Assembly: GCF_003885105.1 (NCBI RefSeq)
Contig: NZ_QWZQ01000018.1
Span: 1 to 58,242 of the forward strand
DNA: 58,242 nucleotides
DNA from: Lactiplantibacillus garii
Lineage (GTDB): Bacteria > Bacillota > Bacilli > Lactobacillales > Lactobacillaceae
Direction: 5' to 3'
This document shows positions 32,331 to 40,187 of the stretch, in pieces (position 1 is the stretch's first letter; every line of letters starts with the position of its first letter). A program made the translations under genes and the position numbers. The notes below the pieces were generated by a model. It was not told where the DNA came from, did not search any database, and worked only from the letters and a program-made list of their open reading frames with translations.

Positions 32331-32684
32331 TTAGACCTGCGCAATCACAAAGTAGTTGCCCTCGGGGTCGGGAAAGTTAAACGTCAGCTGACCGTGCTGA
32401 TCAACGACCTTCCCCGCGCCCGGGATCCGGCGGTGCAACTCGTCAAAATGGTCACTAAAAAACATCAATGATGGCAGGTTGGTCGCCACTTCCGGGGAGT
32501 ACTGCTTAATAAATGCTTTTGAAAAAAAGGCCAATTCCACGCCCCTCATGACTTGTAAAACAACGTTTGACGAGCCGTCCGGCATGGCGTTGACCGCCAC
32601 GATCCGCGCATCCAAATAATCTTGCCAAAACGTGACTACCGCCTCCACGTCGTTAACGTACACCATGCACCGTACCTTATCCAT
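32331..32684 (-). CDS. Glyoxalase/bleomycin-resistance (VOC) superfamily protein
   Basis: A 117-residue single VOC module: beta-alpha-beta-beta-beta units starting VRCMVYVNDVEAVVTFWQDYL and ending FNFPDPEGNYFVIAQV, the usual end with a metal-ligand or active-site acidic residue. GGAG precedes the ATG. Members include lyases, dioxygenases and antibiotic-binding proteins; nothing here tells which. Confidence 0.82.
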   Translation of the reverse strand: MDKVRCMVYVNDVEAVVTFWQDYLDARIVAVNAMPDGSSNVVLQVMRGVELAFFSKAFIKQYSPEVATNLPSLMFFSDHFDELHRRIPGAGKVVDQHGQLTFNFPDPEGNYFVIAQV

Positions 32685-32921
32685 CGCATCTCCGCTCCTC
32701 GGCTAATTTAACCCTATTTTACACGCCGACGGACGGGATTGTCGCGCGAAACAACGCGCCAATTGTCAGGTAGAACCAATATTTTTTTAAATTATTTTTG
32801 CAGCCGTGATCCGCTTAGACCGCCAACTCACCCCATCAATTACGGACCTAGCTAGACGGGATTTCCTCCCGGTCCGATTCGACATAGACCGAACCATTTT
32901 TACCCGTCAATTTATTTTTAC

Positions 32922-32940
32922 AAATGGGCTATACCAATTT
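32922..32940. promoter_or_regulatory. Possible NagR (GntR-type) operator upstream of nagE
   Basis: Minus strand reads AATTGGTATAGCCCATTT, resembling the TGGTATAGA half of the NagR/YvoA site known from bacilli, but the second half is poor. It lies just upstream of the nagE -35 element. Confidence 0.3.
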
Positions 32941-32947
32941 CAGGCGA

Positions 32948-32976
32948 TTGAAAAAGCGCTTTCACCACGGTACACT
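32948..32976 (+). promoter_or_regulatory. nagE promoter with overlapping cre-like site
   Basis: TTGAAA (32948-32953), 17-base spacer, TACACT (32971-32976). The spacer holds TGAAAAAGCGCTTTCA (32949-32964), which fits the CcpA site pattern except for two bases in its left arm; such a position would block RNA polymerase and give glucose repression. Confidence 0.65.
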
Positions 32977-33023
32977 AAGTCCTGCAATTATTTCTGCATA
33001 AAAATTCTAGGGGGATTTTTTAC

Positions 33024-35009
33024 ATGAAAAATTATCTACAGCGCATGGGTCGTTCCTTACAACTACCCGTTGCCGTTTTACCCGCAGCCGCCTTACTGGT
33101 TGGTATCGGGAACTGGTGGGCTTCTTACAGCAGCGACATTGTCGCACACTTCCTGCAGGCTGGCGGGAACGCTGTTTTAGGCCAATTACCACTGTTGTTT
33201 GCCGTTGGTTTGGCACTCGGGATGTCGAAGGACAAGGACGGGGCCGCTGCGTTAGCTGGTTTGGTTGCGTTTGAATTACCAACCAACGTTTTGAAGCCGG
33301 AATCCGTTGCAACTTTACTGAACATTAAGTTAGCAACCGTTAACCCGGCCTTTGCCCAAATTGGAAACGTCTTCATCGGGATCTTATCTGGTTTGATTGC
33401 GGCTGCACTTTACAACCGCTTCCACGAAACTAAGTTACCGATGGCGTTATCCTTCTTTAGTGGGAAACGCTTAGTACCAATTTTGGCCGCTTTGACCATG
33501 TTACTGATCAGTGTGCTCTTACTAATCGTTTGGCCACCCGTATACAGTGCCCTGGTTGCCTTTGGGAAATTCATCGTTGGCTTAGGTGCCGTGGGTGCCG
33601 GCCTTTACGGGTTCTTCAACCGGTTACTGATTCCAACCGGGTTACACCAAGCCCTGAACTCCGTATTCTGGTTTGACGTTGCCGGCATCAACGATATCGG
33701 TAACTTCTTAGCAAGTAAGGGGACTAAGGGAATCACCGGGATGTATCAAGCCGGGTTCTTCCCAGTAATGATGTTTGGTTTACCAGCCGGGGCCTACGCA
33801 ATTTACCGTAACGCCCTGCCAGAACGCAAAGTGGAAACCGCCTCACTCATGATGGCCGGCGCCTTCGCTTCATTCTTTACCGGGGTTACGGAACCCCTGG
33901 AATTCTCATTCATGTTCGTTGCATGGCCACTGTACGTTTTACACGCCATCTTCACCGGGATTTCCTTAGCGTTCGCCGCCTTCATGCACTGGACCGCTGG
34001 GTTTGCCTTTAGCGCCGGGTTAGTTGACTTTATCATGAGTTTAAAGAACCCGATTGCCAACCAACCGTTGATGTTAGTCGTTCAAGGACTCGTTATGGCC
34101 GTGATCTACTACTTTGGTTTCAACTTTGCCATCAAGAAGTTCCATTTGATGACACCGGGTCGCGAACCCGTAACGGCCGAAGACGAAGCCGACGACTTAG
34201 CCTTAGCTTCTAATTCAGACGATGACAAGTACACCATTCAGGCAAAAAAGATTTACGCAGCCTTAGGTGGTTCTGATAACTTGGAAGTTATCGACAACTG
34301 TACCACCCGCTTACGGTTACAATTAAAAGATACTGGTACAATTAACGACGCCGCCATCAAACGCAGTGGCGCCGCCGGAATCAATAAGATCGATGATCAC
34401 AACTTACAAATCATTATCGGGACCGAAGTTCAATTCGTGGCCGACGCTTTAAGTCAATTGAAGTCTACGAACGCCCCAATCACCTCCGTTGGTGAAGCTG
34501 GTGCCGAACCAGCGGCCACCGTTTCAACAAGTGGTTTAGAAAGCGGCGTGGCTGCCGACTTCTACAGCGTGGCTAACGGGACCTACGTCGACATCGAAAA
34601 CGTTGACGACCCCACCTTTGCCCAAAAGATGCTGGGTGACGGGTTTGCCATCGACCCAACCGACGGCACGATCACTGCCCCGGTTGACGGAACCGTGACG
34701 ACCGTCTTCCCTACTAAGCACGCCATTGGTTTCAAGACCGCGGCCGGCTTAGAAGTCTTACTGCACATGGGAATTGACACGGTTGAACTCAAGGGGGCCC
34801 CGTTCGACGTTCAAGTAACCGCCGACCAAACCGTTAAACACGGCGACGTGGTTGCGAAGGTCGACCTCGACGCCATTAAGGCCGCTGGCAAGTCCACCAC
34901 GATGATGGTTATCATCACCAACATGGATGCCGTTGGTTTAATGAAGTTCAAGGTCATGAACAACGAAGTCAGTGACGACACGAAGATCATGAGTGCCACG
35001 ACTAAATAA
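33024..35009 (+). CDS. nagE: N-acetylglucosamine-specific PTS transporter, EIICBA
   Basis: A 661-residue PTS permease of the glucose superfamily that imports GlcNAc as GlcNAc-6-phosphate. Domains in order: EIIC (1-375; GLHQALNSVFWF, GVTEPLEFSFMF), EIIB (about 405-480; phospho-Cys426 in NCTTRLRL), EIIA (about 510-655; phospho-His581 in LLHMGIDTVEL). AGGGGGA precedes the ATG. It is monocistronic with strong promoter and terminator. GlcNAc-6-phosphate could feed both glycolysis and the putative poly-GlcNAc-type synthase operon that follows, though this link is only positional. Confidence 0.9.
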   Translation: MKNYLQRMGRSLQLPVAVLPAAALLVGIGNWWASYSSDIVAHFLQAGGNAVLGQLPLLFAVGLALGMSKDKDGAAALAGLVAFELPTNVLKPESVATLLNIKLATVNPAFAQIGNVFIGILSGLIAAALYNRFHETKLPMALSFFSGKRLVPILAALTMLLISVLLLIVWPPVYSALVAFGKFIVGLGAVGAGLYGFFNRLLIPTGLHQALNSVFWFDVAGINDIGNFLASKGTKGITGMYQAGFFPVMMFGLPAGAYAIYRNALPERKVETASLMMAGAFASFFTGVTEPLEFSFMFVAWPLYVLHAIFTGISLAFAAFMHWTAGFAFSAGLVDFIMSLKNPIANQPLMLVVQGLVMAVIYYFGFNFAIKKFHLMTPGREPVTAEDEADDLALASNSDDDKYTIQAKKIYAALGGSDNLEVIDNCTTRLRLQLKDTGTINDAAIKRSGAAGINKIDDHNLQIIIGTEVQFVADALSQLKSTNAPITSVGEAGAEPAATVSTSGLESGVAADFYSVANGTYVDIENVDDPTFAQKMLGDGFAIDPTDGTITAPVDGTVTTVFPTKHAIGFKTAAGLEVLLHMGIDTVELKGAPFDVQVTADQTVKHGDVVAKVDLDAIKAAGKSTTMMVIITNMDAVGLMKFKVMNNEVSDDTKIMSATTK

Positions 35010-35027
35010 TTACGAACATAAATAGCG

Positions 35028-35064
35028 AAACGGCGGTACCGAATGGGCGGTGCCGCCGTTTTAT
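35028..35064 (+). terminator. nagE terminator
   Basis: AAACGGCGGTACC / GGTGCCGCCGTTTT with a T-rich tail. Confidence 0.88.
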
Positions 35065-35146
35065 ATTGGGCACTCCCCCTAAAAACCACCAGTACGACCG
35101 ATTCACTGGCAACAATAAAGGCTGGAAAATTTAAGCCGCATAATTA

Positions 35147-35332
35147 ATGCTTATCGATTCAAACGTTGGCGACTCTATGTATTTAGGTGTCGTTAAGCCC
35201 ACCGATCCATCTGTGAACATTGGGAAGCCCTTCCTGAAGGATACATCTTGGTTCTACTATTTTGAAGGTGGTTCCACCGTTTACACCTATAATAATGGTT
35301 CTTGGAATTCAACAACTTTCTCTTCAAACTAA
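35147..35332 (+). pseudogene. Short ORF, probably the remnant of a longer gene
   Basis: 61 codons from an ATG without a ribosome site; the frame is closed by a stop two codons upstream. The C-terminal half is rich in Gly, Ser, Thr, Asn and aromatic residues (SWFYYFEGGSTVYTYNNGSW), like the end of a secreted or surface protein. A terminator follows directly. I see no family match; a decayed 3' end of a surface-protein gene is the simplest reading. Confidence 0.4.
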
Positions 35333-35341
35333 ATTTCATTT

Positions 35342-35372
35342 AAAAGTATCGACGACTGTTCGGTACTTTTTT
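35342..35372 (+). terminator. Terminator behind the 61-codon remnant
   Basis: AAAAGTATCG / CGGTACTTTTTT hairpin with a six-base T-tract. Confidence 0.7.
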
Positions 35373-35451
35373 CTCGTTCATTTTTAAGAGCATCTCATTT
35401 ATAAGTCTACTTTACGAATTAGATAAGGTTAGTCTTTTTCACGAAATATGA

Positions 35452-35480
35452 TTGTCACCATAAAGTGTTAAGCCTATAAT
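35452..35480 (+). promoter_or_regulatory. Promoter of the EAL-polysaccharide synthase operon
   Basis: TTGTCA (35452-35457), 17-base spacer, perfect TATAAT (35475-35480), about 70 bases before the first start codon. Confidence 0.8.
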
Positions 35481-35556
35481 CAAACTATGTCAAAATATAT
35501 TAACACAGTTCATTAGCTCGCCATCACCCCATTATTAGCAACAAGGATTGATTACC

Positions 35557-36396
35557 ATGACTTTAACGGAATTAGAAAATTTACTAATCGGATTAACGAT
35601 TCTGATTGCCATTACGTTCGTTTTAACCATCATTATTTACTTTTGGTATTCACGGAAGAGTTCCAACAATTACTTAGAAAATCACGAAATCAAGTTACAC
35701 TATTTTATCCAAAAACAGGTGGACTACCGGGGCAACACCAGCGGTTACGAATGTCTCTTACGGCAACAAAACGCCGACGGCAGCTGGTCGTTACCCCCTA
35801 AGTTGGATTCGCTCCCGTTACAGCGGGTCATTTTTTTACTCGAAGACACCTTCCACTCGTTACCGGAAGAACCAATCACACTGTCGATCAACCTAGAGTA
35901 CGAACAGATCATCAGTCCCGAGTTTCACTACTTTGTGCGCTGGGCGATTTCTAAAATCGAACCGATGCACTTAGCCATTGAATACACACCCCAGTATCAG
36001 CCTAAGCGGATCAACAAACGGCTGTTCCGCCGCCGCATCGAAGAAGCACGGCAGTACGGCATGACGTTTGGTATCGATAACGTGGGCGCCAGCCTGGATA
36101 ATCTAAAAAGCATTGAATGGCTCTTAAAAGACATCGACGTCCTTAAATGTTCCATGCGCAGTTTTCGGAAGGAAGATCCCTCCGTTTGGCTGGATCTAAA
36201 CTTACAATTTTGGAACCGCCTCTCACGCAAGCACCACATCGACCTCGTGCTCATGGGCATTGAAAACGAACAGGACGAGCAGTTGGCAGAACAGTTGCAG
36301 ATTGCGATTCGCCAAGGCTACTTGTTCGGCCACCCCGTTAACCCGGACCAAACCCAACCGAAAGGAAAACCGACCAATGAAAAAGCCAACGCCTAA
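35557..36396 (+). CDS. Membrane-anchored degenerate EAL-domain protein
   Basis: 279 residues: one N-terminal membrane helix (about 9-31), then an EAL domain (about 45-265). The EAL signature reads ECLLR (65-69); the metal-site Asn (LSINLEY) and Glu (LAIEYTP) are kept, but the DDFG motif is IDNVGAS, so the second Asp has become Asn, and the usual EGVET reads MGIENEQ. QGYLFGHP is kept. Loss of the DDFG Asp usually removes c-di-GMP hydrolysis while binding may remain, so I infer a c-di-GMP receptor. The ATG at 35557 has AAGGA nine bases upstream; a TTG at 35548 overlaps that site. First gene of an operon with PgaD- and PgaC-like proteins. Confidence 0.85.
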   Translation: MTLTELENLLIGLTILIAITFVLTIIIYFWYSRKSSNNYLENHEIKLHYFIQKQVDYRGNTSGYECLLRQQNADGSWSLPPKLDSLPLQRVIFLLEDTFHSLPEEPITLSINLEYEQIISPEFHYFVRWAISKIEPMHLAIEYTPQYQPKRINKRLFRRRIEEARQYGMTFGIDNVGASLDNLKSIEWLLKDIDVLKCSMRSFRKEDPSVWLDLNLQFWNRLSRKHHIDLVLMGIENEQDEQLAEQLQIAIRQGYLFGHPVNPDQTQPKGKPTNEKANA

Positions 36397-36904
36397 AACG
36401 GAAACGGCGCAACAACGCCAACAACTTTATACCGACGCCTACTTTGAACGCGGCCACTGGTTACTTAAAATTTGGCAAACGCTGGTGGGCCTGCTGGGAT
36501 GGGTGGCCGTCATCGTGCCGATTCTCATCACGGTGCTCTCCTATTGGTCCAGCTACGACGCCCGGATTCCCCGGTTTTGGTCGTATCAGGAAGGAATTTT
36601 TGAAATTAAATTTATCGGTATCCTACTGTTATTTGCCTTTGCGCTAGCTTCACTGTTTGCCGTCACGATGACCATTATTCAAAATCGCAAACGCAACCGG
36701 GTCGTTGAACAGTGGCCGACCTTTAACCCCATCGATCAAAAGCGGCGGCAAAAACTCCTCGCGCACTTTATGGACGCGCGCTTTGGCACCCCCGCGTTCC
36801 GCGAGAACACCCGCTATTACCGCGTTAAGCCGGAACAGAACTTAGACACGGATGAGATCCAGCACCTTTACGATGACCATGACCTGAACGAATTAGACCA
36901 ATGA
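36377..36904 (+). CDS. PgaD/IcaD-like small membrane subunit
   Basis: 175 residues with two membrane helices (about 35-60 and 80-105: LVGLLGWVAVIVPILITVL, IGILLLFAFALASLFAVTM) and a basic, charged C-terminal half. It overlaps the end of the EAL gene by 20 bases and is followed nine bases later by the GT2 synthase. Size, two-helix layout and position match the accessory subunits that stimulate poly-GlcNAc synthases (PgaD, IcaD), but sequence similarity alone would not be convincing. The start at 36377 has AAAGGA upstream. Confidence 0.75.
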   Translation: MKKPTPKTETAQQRQQLYTDAYFERGHWLLKIWQTLVGLLGWVAVIVPILITVLSYWSSYDARIPRFWSYQEGIFEIKFIGILLLFAFALASLFAVTMTIIQNRKRNRVVEQWPTFNPIDQKRRQKLLAHFMDARFGTPAFRENTRYYRVKPEQNLDTDEIQHLYDDHDLNELDQ

Positions 36905-36913
36905 GGACGACCC

Positions 36914-38245
36914 ATGCATAACATTTTTATTGACCACCTGCTGGAAGCAACGGCGGGGCAAACCGTTTTAAACATTATTTTGTTAGTTTTATGTCTTTAC
37001 CCGATCACCGGCTCCTTCTTCTGGTTTGCGGGCTCACTCTCCTACCGCTTCCTTAAAACAAATAAACGGGACGATAATTGGGAACCCATCGCACCTAAGG
37101 ACCAACCCCTGATTACCATCATGATTCCCGCCCATAACGAGGAAGTCATGATTGAGGAAACCATTACCTACTTGTTTGAAGAATTAAATTATCAAAACTT
37201 TGAAGTCCTAGTCATGAACGACGGCTCCACGGACCACACCGCGGCCATCATTGAGCGTTTACAAACCAAGTACCCGCGGTTACGCACCGTTGAGATTGAA
37301 AAGAACAAGGGCAAGGCGCACGCGTTTAACATCGGCATGTACTTCGCCAAGGGGGACTACATTCTCAGTAACGACGCCGATACCATTCCGGAAAAGGACG
37401 CGCTGATGAAGTACATGAACTTTTTCATTCACGACCGCGATATGAATACGTCGGCGGTGACCGCCAACATGGACGTCCAAAACCGGACCAAGTTGTTGGG
37501 CAAATCACAAACGGTGGAATTTTCTAGCATCGTCGGGGTCATCAAACGCAGCCAAACGTCCGTTAACGACTCGATGTACGCTTACAGTGGCGCCAACACC
37601 CTGTATAAAAAACAGTTTTTGATCGACGTGGGCGGCTTTCGACAGAACCGGGCCACCGAGGACATTAGCATCGCCTGGGATCACCAAATGGTTGGCGCGG
37701 TGCCACGGTTTGCCCCCAACATCGTTTTCCACATGAACGTTCCCACCACCATCCGCGACCTCTACCGGCAGCGCAAACGCTGGGCGCAGGGCGGGACCGA
37801 AGTGTGGTTGACCAACATCAAGAAGTTCCTGTTTCACCCCATCAAACGACGTTACCAACTCTCAATGTTCGTTGATTCCACGTTATCGATCGTCTGGTCC
37901 TTTTTCTTTGTGATCACGTCGATCATCTTTATCGCATTCATGCTGGCCTTTCTCTTAGCCGGTAACTATGAGCGGGTCTACCACGGCTTAGTCATTTCGT
38001 TTATCTTCGTGACGTTCGAATTACTGGCCGGGTTCATGCAGCTATTAGCGGCACTATTGCTGGACCACCACGGTGCTAAACTAAAGTACTGGTTCTTCGC
38101 TCCGCTGTACATGTTGTTCTACTGGATGATCAACCCCATCACCGTTGTGACAACGTTTATCCCGGCACTCAAAACCATCCTGGGCTTTGGTTCCGGAACG
38201 TGGGTCAGTCCTAAGCGCCAAAGCTTACAAAAAAATAAAAAATAG
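36914..38245 (+). CDS. Processive family 2 glycosyltransferase (PgaC/IcaA-like exopolysaccharide synthase)
   Basis: 443 residues: N-terminal membrane helix (about 16-42), cytosolic GT-A domain (about 65-290) with ITIMIPAHNEE, MNDGSTD, SNDADT (the DxD-type metal site), TEDISIAW (catalytic Asp) and QRKRWAQGG (the QxxRW acceptor motif), then four membrane helices forming the export channel. This is the layout of poly-N-acetylglucosamine, hyaluronan and cellulose synthases; closest in look to PgaC/IcaA. No PilZ domain is present, so any c-di-GMP control would run through the degenerate EAL protein. No deacetylase (PgaB/IcaB) gene follows. GAGGA precedes the ATG. Confidence 0.9.
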   Translation: MHNIFIDHLLEATAGQTVLNIILLVLCLYPITGSFFWFAGSLSYRFLKTNKRDDNWEPIAPKDQPLITIMIPAHNEEVMIEETITYLFEELNYQNFEVLVMNDGSTDHTAAIIERLQTKYPRLRTVEIEKNKGKAHAFNIGMYFAKGDYILSNDADTIPEKDALMKYMNFFIHDRDMNTSAVTANMDVQNRTKLLGKSQTVEFSSIVGVIKRSQTSVNDSMYAYSGANTLYKKQFLIDVGGFRQNRATEDISIAWDHQMVGAVPRFAPNIVFHMNVPTTIRDLYRQRKRWAQGGTEVWLTNIKKFLFHPIKRRYQLSMFVDSTLSIVWSFFFVITSIIFIAFMLAFLLAGNYERVYHGLVISFIFVTFELLAGFMQLLAALLLDHHGAKLKYWFFAPLYMLFYWMINPITVVTTFIPALKTILGFGSGTWVSPKRQSLQKNKK

Positions 38246-38248
38246 CGC

Positions 38249-38390
38249 GTGGGACAAAAGTCGTTTAGTTTGTGAGCATTAACGTGAAACTGGTGATTAT
38301 TCCTGGGTTTGGAATGGTCATCGGTTTCGGGTTAAGCGGAATAAACTGACTTTTGTCCCACGTTTCGACACTATTGCCACGGAAACGCCA
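38249..38390 (+). repeat. Dispersed intergenic repeat, copy 4 (long form, hairpin within hairpin)
   Basis: Outer arms GTGGGACAAAAGTC (38249-) and GACTTTTGTCCCAC (-38361) enclose an inner stem GAAACTGGTGATTATTCC / GGAATGGTCATCGGTTTC, so about 113 bases can fold as one long hairpin. The right flank CGTTTCGACACTATTGCCACGG is shared with copy 1 (14930-14955). It sits 3 bases after the stop of the polysaccharide synthase gene. Confidence 0.78.
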
Positions 38391-38402
38391 TCCGCTCACG
38401 CC

Positions 38403-38452
38403 AATAAAGCGCAAAATCACTCACAATCAACTGAGTAATTTTGCGCTTTATT
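38403..38452. terminator. Bidirectional terminator between convergent operons
   Basis: AATAAAGCGCAAAAT / ATTTTGCGCTTTATT arms with ACTCA/TGAGT inside; same general form as the terminator behind copy 1. Confidence 0.82.
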
Positions 38453-38505
38453 GCGTGATAAGGGTACCGAAATGGGACTAAAAGTCAGGCTAGTCCACCC
38501 TTGGG

Positions 38506-39273
38506 TTATTCACCAAATAGTCCCATTAAATCGGCCGCTTCTAACCGGTCCTTGGCCGCGCCACGGACGTCCAACTTGATCTGGCCGTCTTGGACCATCA
38601 CTAACCGGTTGCCGTACGTTAACGCGTCACTGATTTTGTGAGTGATCATCATGGTCGTTAAGTGTTGGCGCGTCACGATCCGCTGGGTCAGTGCCATCAC
38701 TTGCCGACTCGTCTGGGGGTCCAACGCGGCGGTGTGTTCGTCCAGCAGCAGTAACTGCGGGTGACTCAGCGTCGCCATCAAGAGTGATAATGCCTGGCGC
38801 TGACCACCGGATAAATACTTCACCTGGGTGTTTAAGCGGTGTTCTAAGCCCATATTTAAACTGGCCAACAGTTCTTGATAACGCGCCGTTTGCCCAGCGC
38901 GCCGGTATCGGCGCAAACTCAGACTCCCCGTATGTTTTTCTGCTAAGGTCAGGTTCTGCGCCACACTGAGCTCACCAGCCGTCCCCATCTTGGGGTCCTG
39001 GAAAACCCGGGCGATCCAGCGGGAACGGTACGCTACCGACCGGTTGGTGACCCGGTGCCCGGCAACCGTTAATTCACCCGCGTCCGGCGATAAGGTCCCG
39101 GCAATCGTGTTAAGTAACGTGGATTTACCAGCCCCGTTATTGCCAATCACAGAAACAAAGTCCCCGGGTTCAATCGTTAAGTTCACGTTTTTGAGCACGT
39201 GACGTTCGTTGCTGGTCCCCGGAAAGAAGACCTTCTGTAGTTGTTGTACGTTTAGAACGGCGGTAGTTTCCAT
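38506..39273 (-). CDS. ATP-binding subunit of a TrpXYZ-type amino acid ABC importer
   Basis: 255 residues with Walker A GNNGAGKST, signature LSGGQRQALSLLMATL (the wording typical of the ABC_sub_bind-associated class), Walker B LLLLDEHTAALD and H-loop MITHK. I start at the ATG 39271-39273, with TTGGAG ten bases upstream; a TTG at 39288 is within that site. It overlaps the permease gene by about 104 bases, which is unusual. Third gene of the operon behind the Phe-rich attenuator. Confidence 0.9.
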   Translation of the reverse strand: METTAVLNVQQLQKVFFPGTSNERHVLKNVNLTIEPGDFVSVIGNNGAGKSTLLNTIAGTLSPDAGELTVAGHRVTNRSVAYRSRWIARVFQDPKMGTAGELSVAQNLTLAEKHTGSLSLRRYRRAGQTARYQELLASLNMGLEHRLNTQVKYLSGGQRQALSLLMATLSHPQLLLLDEHTAALDPQTSRQVMALTQRIVTRQHLTTMMITHKISDALTYGNRLVMVQDGQIKLDVRGAAKDRLEAADLMGLFGE

Positions 39274-40171
39274 TTTGATCGACTCCAATCTGTTTGAGGT
39301 ACCGGCTTAGTTGACGCTTGGTCCGGTATTTATTTTGTAATAGCGGTAGGCAAATCACGACAACCAAGATCGCGGCGGACAGGATCTTTAAGTCGTTGAC
39401 CGGAAAACCTAAGCCCATTGCCAGGGTCAGCAGGTACCGGTAGATCACGGCTCCGACGACCATCCCGCTTAACCGGACCCACATCGTCCGTCCGTGCAGG
39501 AAGATCTCACCCACTAGCACGGAGGCCAGGCCAATCACGATGGTCCCAATTCCCATCCCAATGTCGGCGTAGCCGTTACTCTGGGCAATCAGGGCACCGG
39601 ATAACGCAATCAGGCCGTTGGATAACATGTAGCCAATGATCACCATCCGGTCGGTATAAATGCCGTTAGCGGCACTCATCGCGGCGTTGTTCCCGGTCGC
39701 CATTAGGGACAGCCCCAACCGCGTTTGGAACAACCAGACTAACGCTAACACCACGGCCGCCGTGATTCCCGCCCCGATAACGATGGTTTGAACGTCCAAC
39801 GACCAACCGGCGGGTAAATAATTAGTTAAGACTTTTTGGTCTAATAACGGAATATTGGCTTTGCCCATAACGTGCATGTTCACGGAGTACAAGCCGGTCA
39901 TGGTTAAAATTCCGGCAAGTAGCGACGGCATTTTTAACTTGGTATCGAGTATCCCGGTCACCCAGCCCGCGGCGCAGCCCCCTAAAAATCCGAGTAAGCT
40001 CGCTACGATCGCGGACTGGCCGTTGAGCATCGCGCTGATCGTCAAGGCGGCGCCCAGGGGAAAACTACCTTCCGTCGTCAAATCGGGAATGTTCAAAATT
40101 CTAAAGGTCAAAAACACCCCGATAACGAGTGGGGCCCAGAGCAGTCCCTGTCCAATACTGGTAATTAACAT
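39170..40171 (-). CDS. Permease subunit of the TrpXYZ-type ABC importer
   Basis: A 333-residue permease with eight to nine membrane helices; ILNIPDLTTEGSFPLGAA and the ATGNNAAMSAANGI loop are typical of the BPD_transp_2-like permeases of this class. The C-terminal 40 residues after QIGVDQNGNY read through the start of the ATPase gene in another frame and are polar and low in character (RSKRTTTTEG...), so the original stop codon may have been lost or shifted. The real homologous part ends near residue 293. Confidence 0.88.
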   Translation of the reverse strand: MLITSIGQGLLWAPLVIGVFLTFRILNIPDLTTEGSFPLGAALTISAMLNGQSAIVASLLGFLGGCAAGWVTGILDTKLKMPSLLAGILTMTGLYSVNMHVMGKANIPLLDQKVLTNYLPAGWSLDVQTIVIGAGITAAVVLALVWLFQTRLGLSLMATGNNAAMSAANGIYTDRMVIIGYMLSNGLIALSGALIAQSNGYADIGMGIGTIVIGLASVLVGEIFLHGRTMWVRLSGMVVGAVIYRYLLTLAMGLGFPVNDLKILSAAILVVVICLPLLQNKYRTKRQLSRYLKQIGVDQNGNYRRSKRTTTTEGLLSGDQQRTSRAQKRELND

Positions 40172-40187
40172 ACGTTGTAACTCCCCT

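Noticed and set aside
31937-32380. 147-codon plus-strand frame
   Set aside because: No ribosome site, no promoter, overlaps two minus-strand genes' ends and a terminator, and composition is not protein-like.
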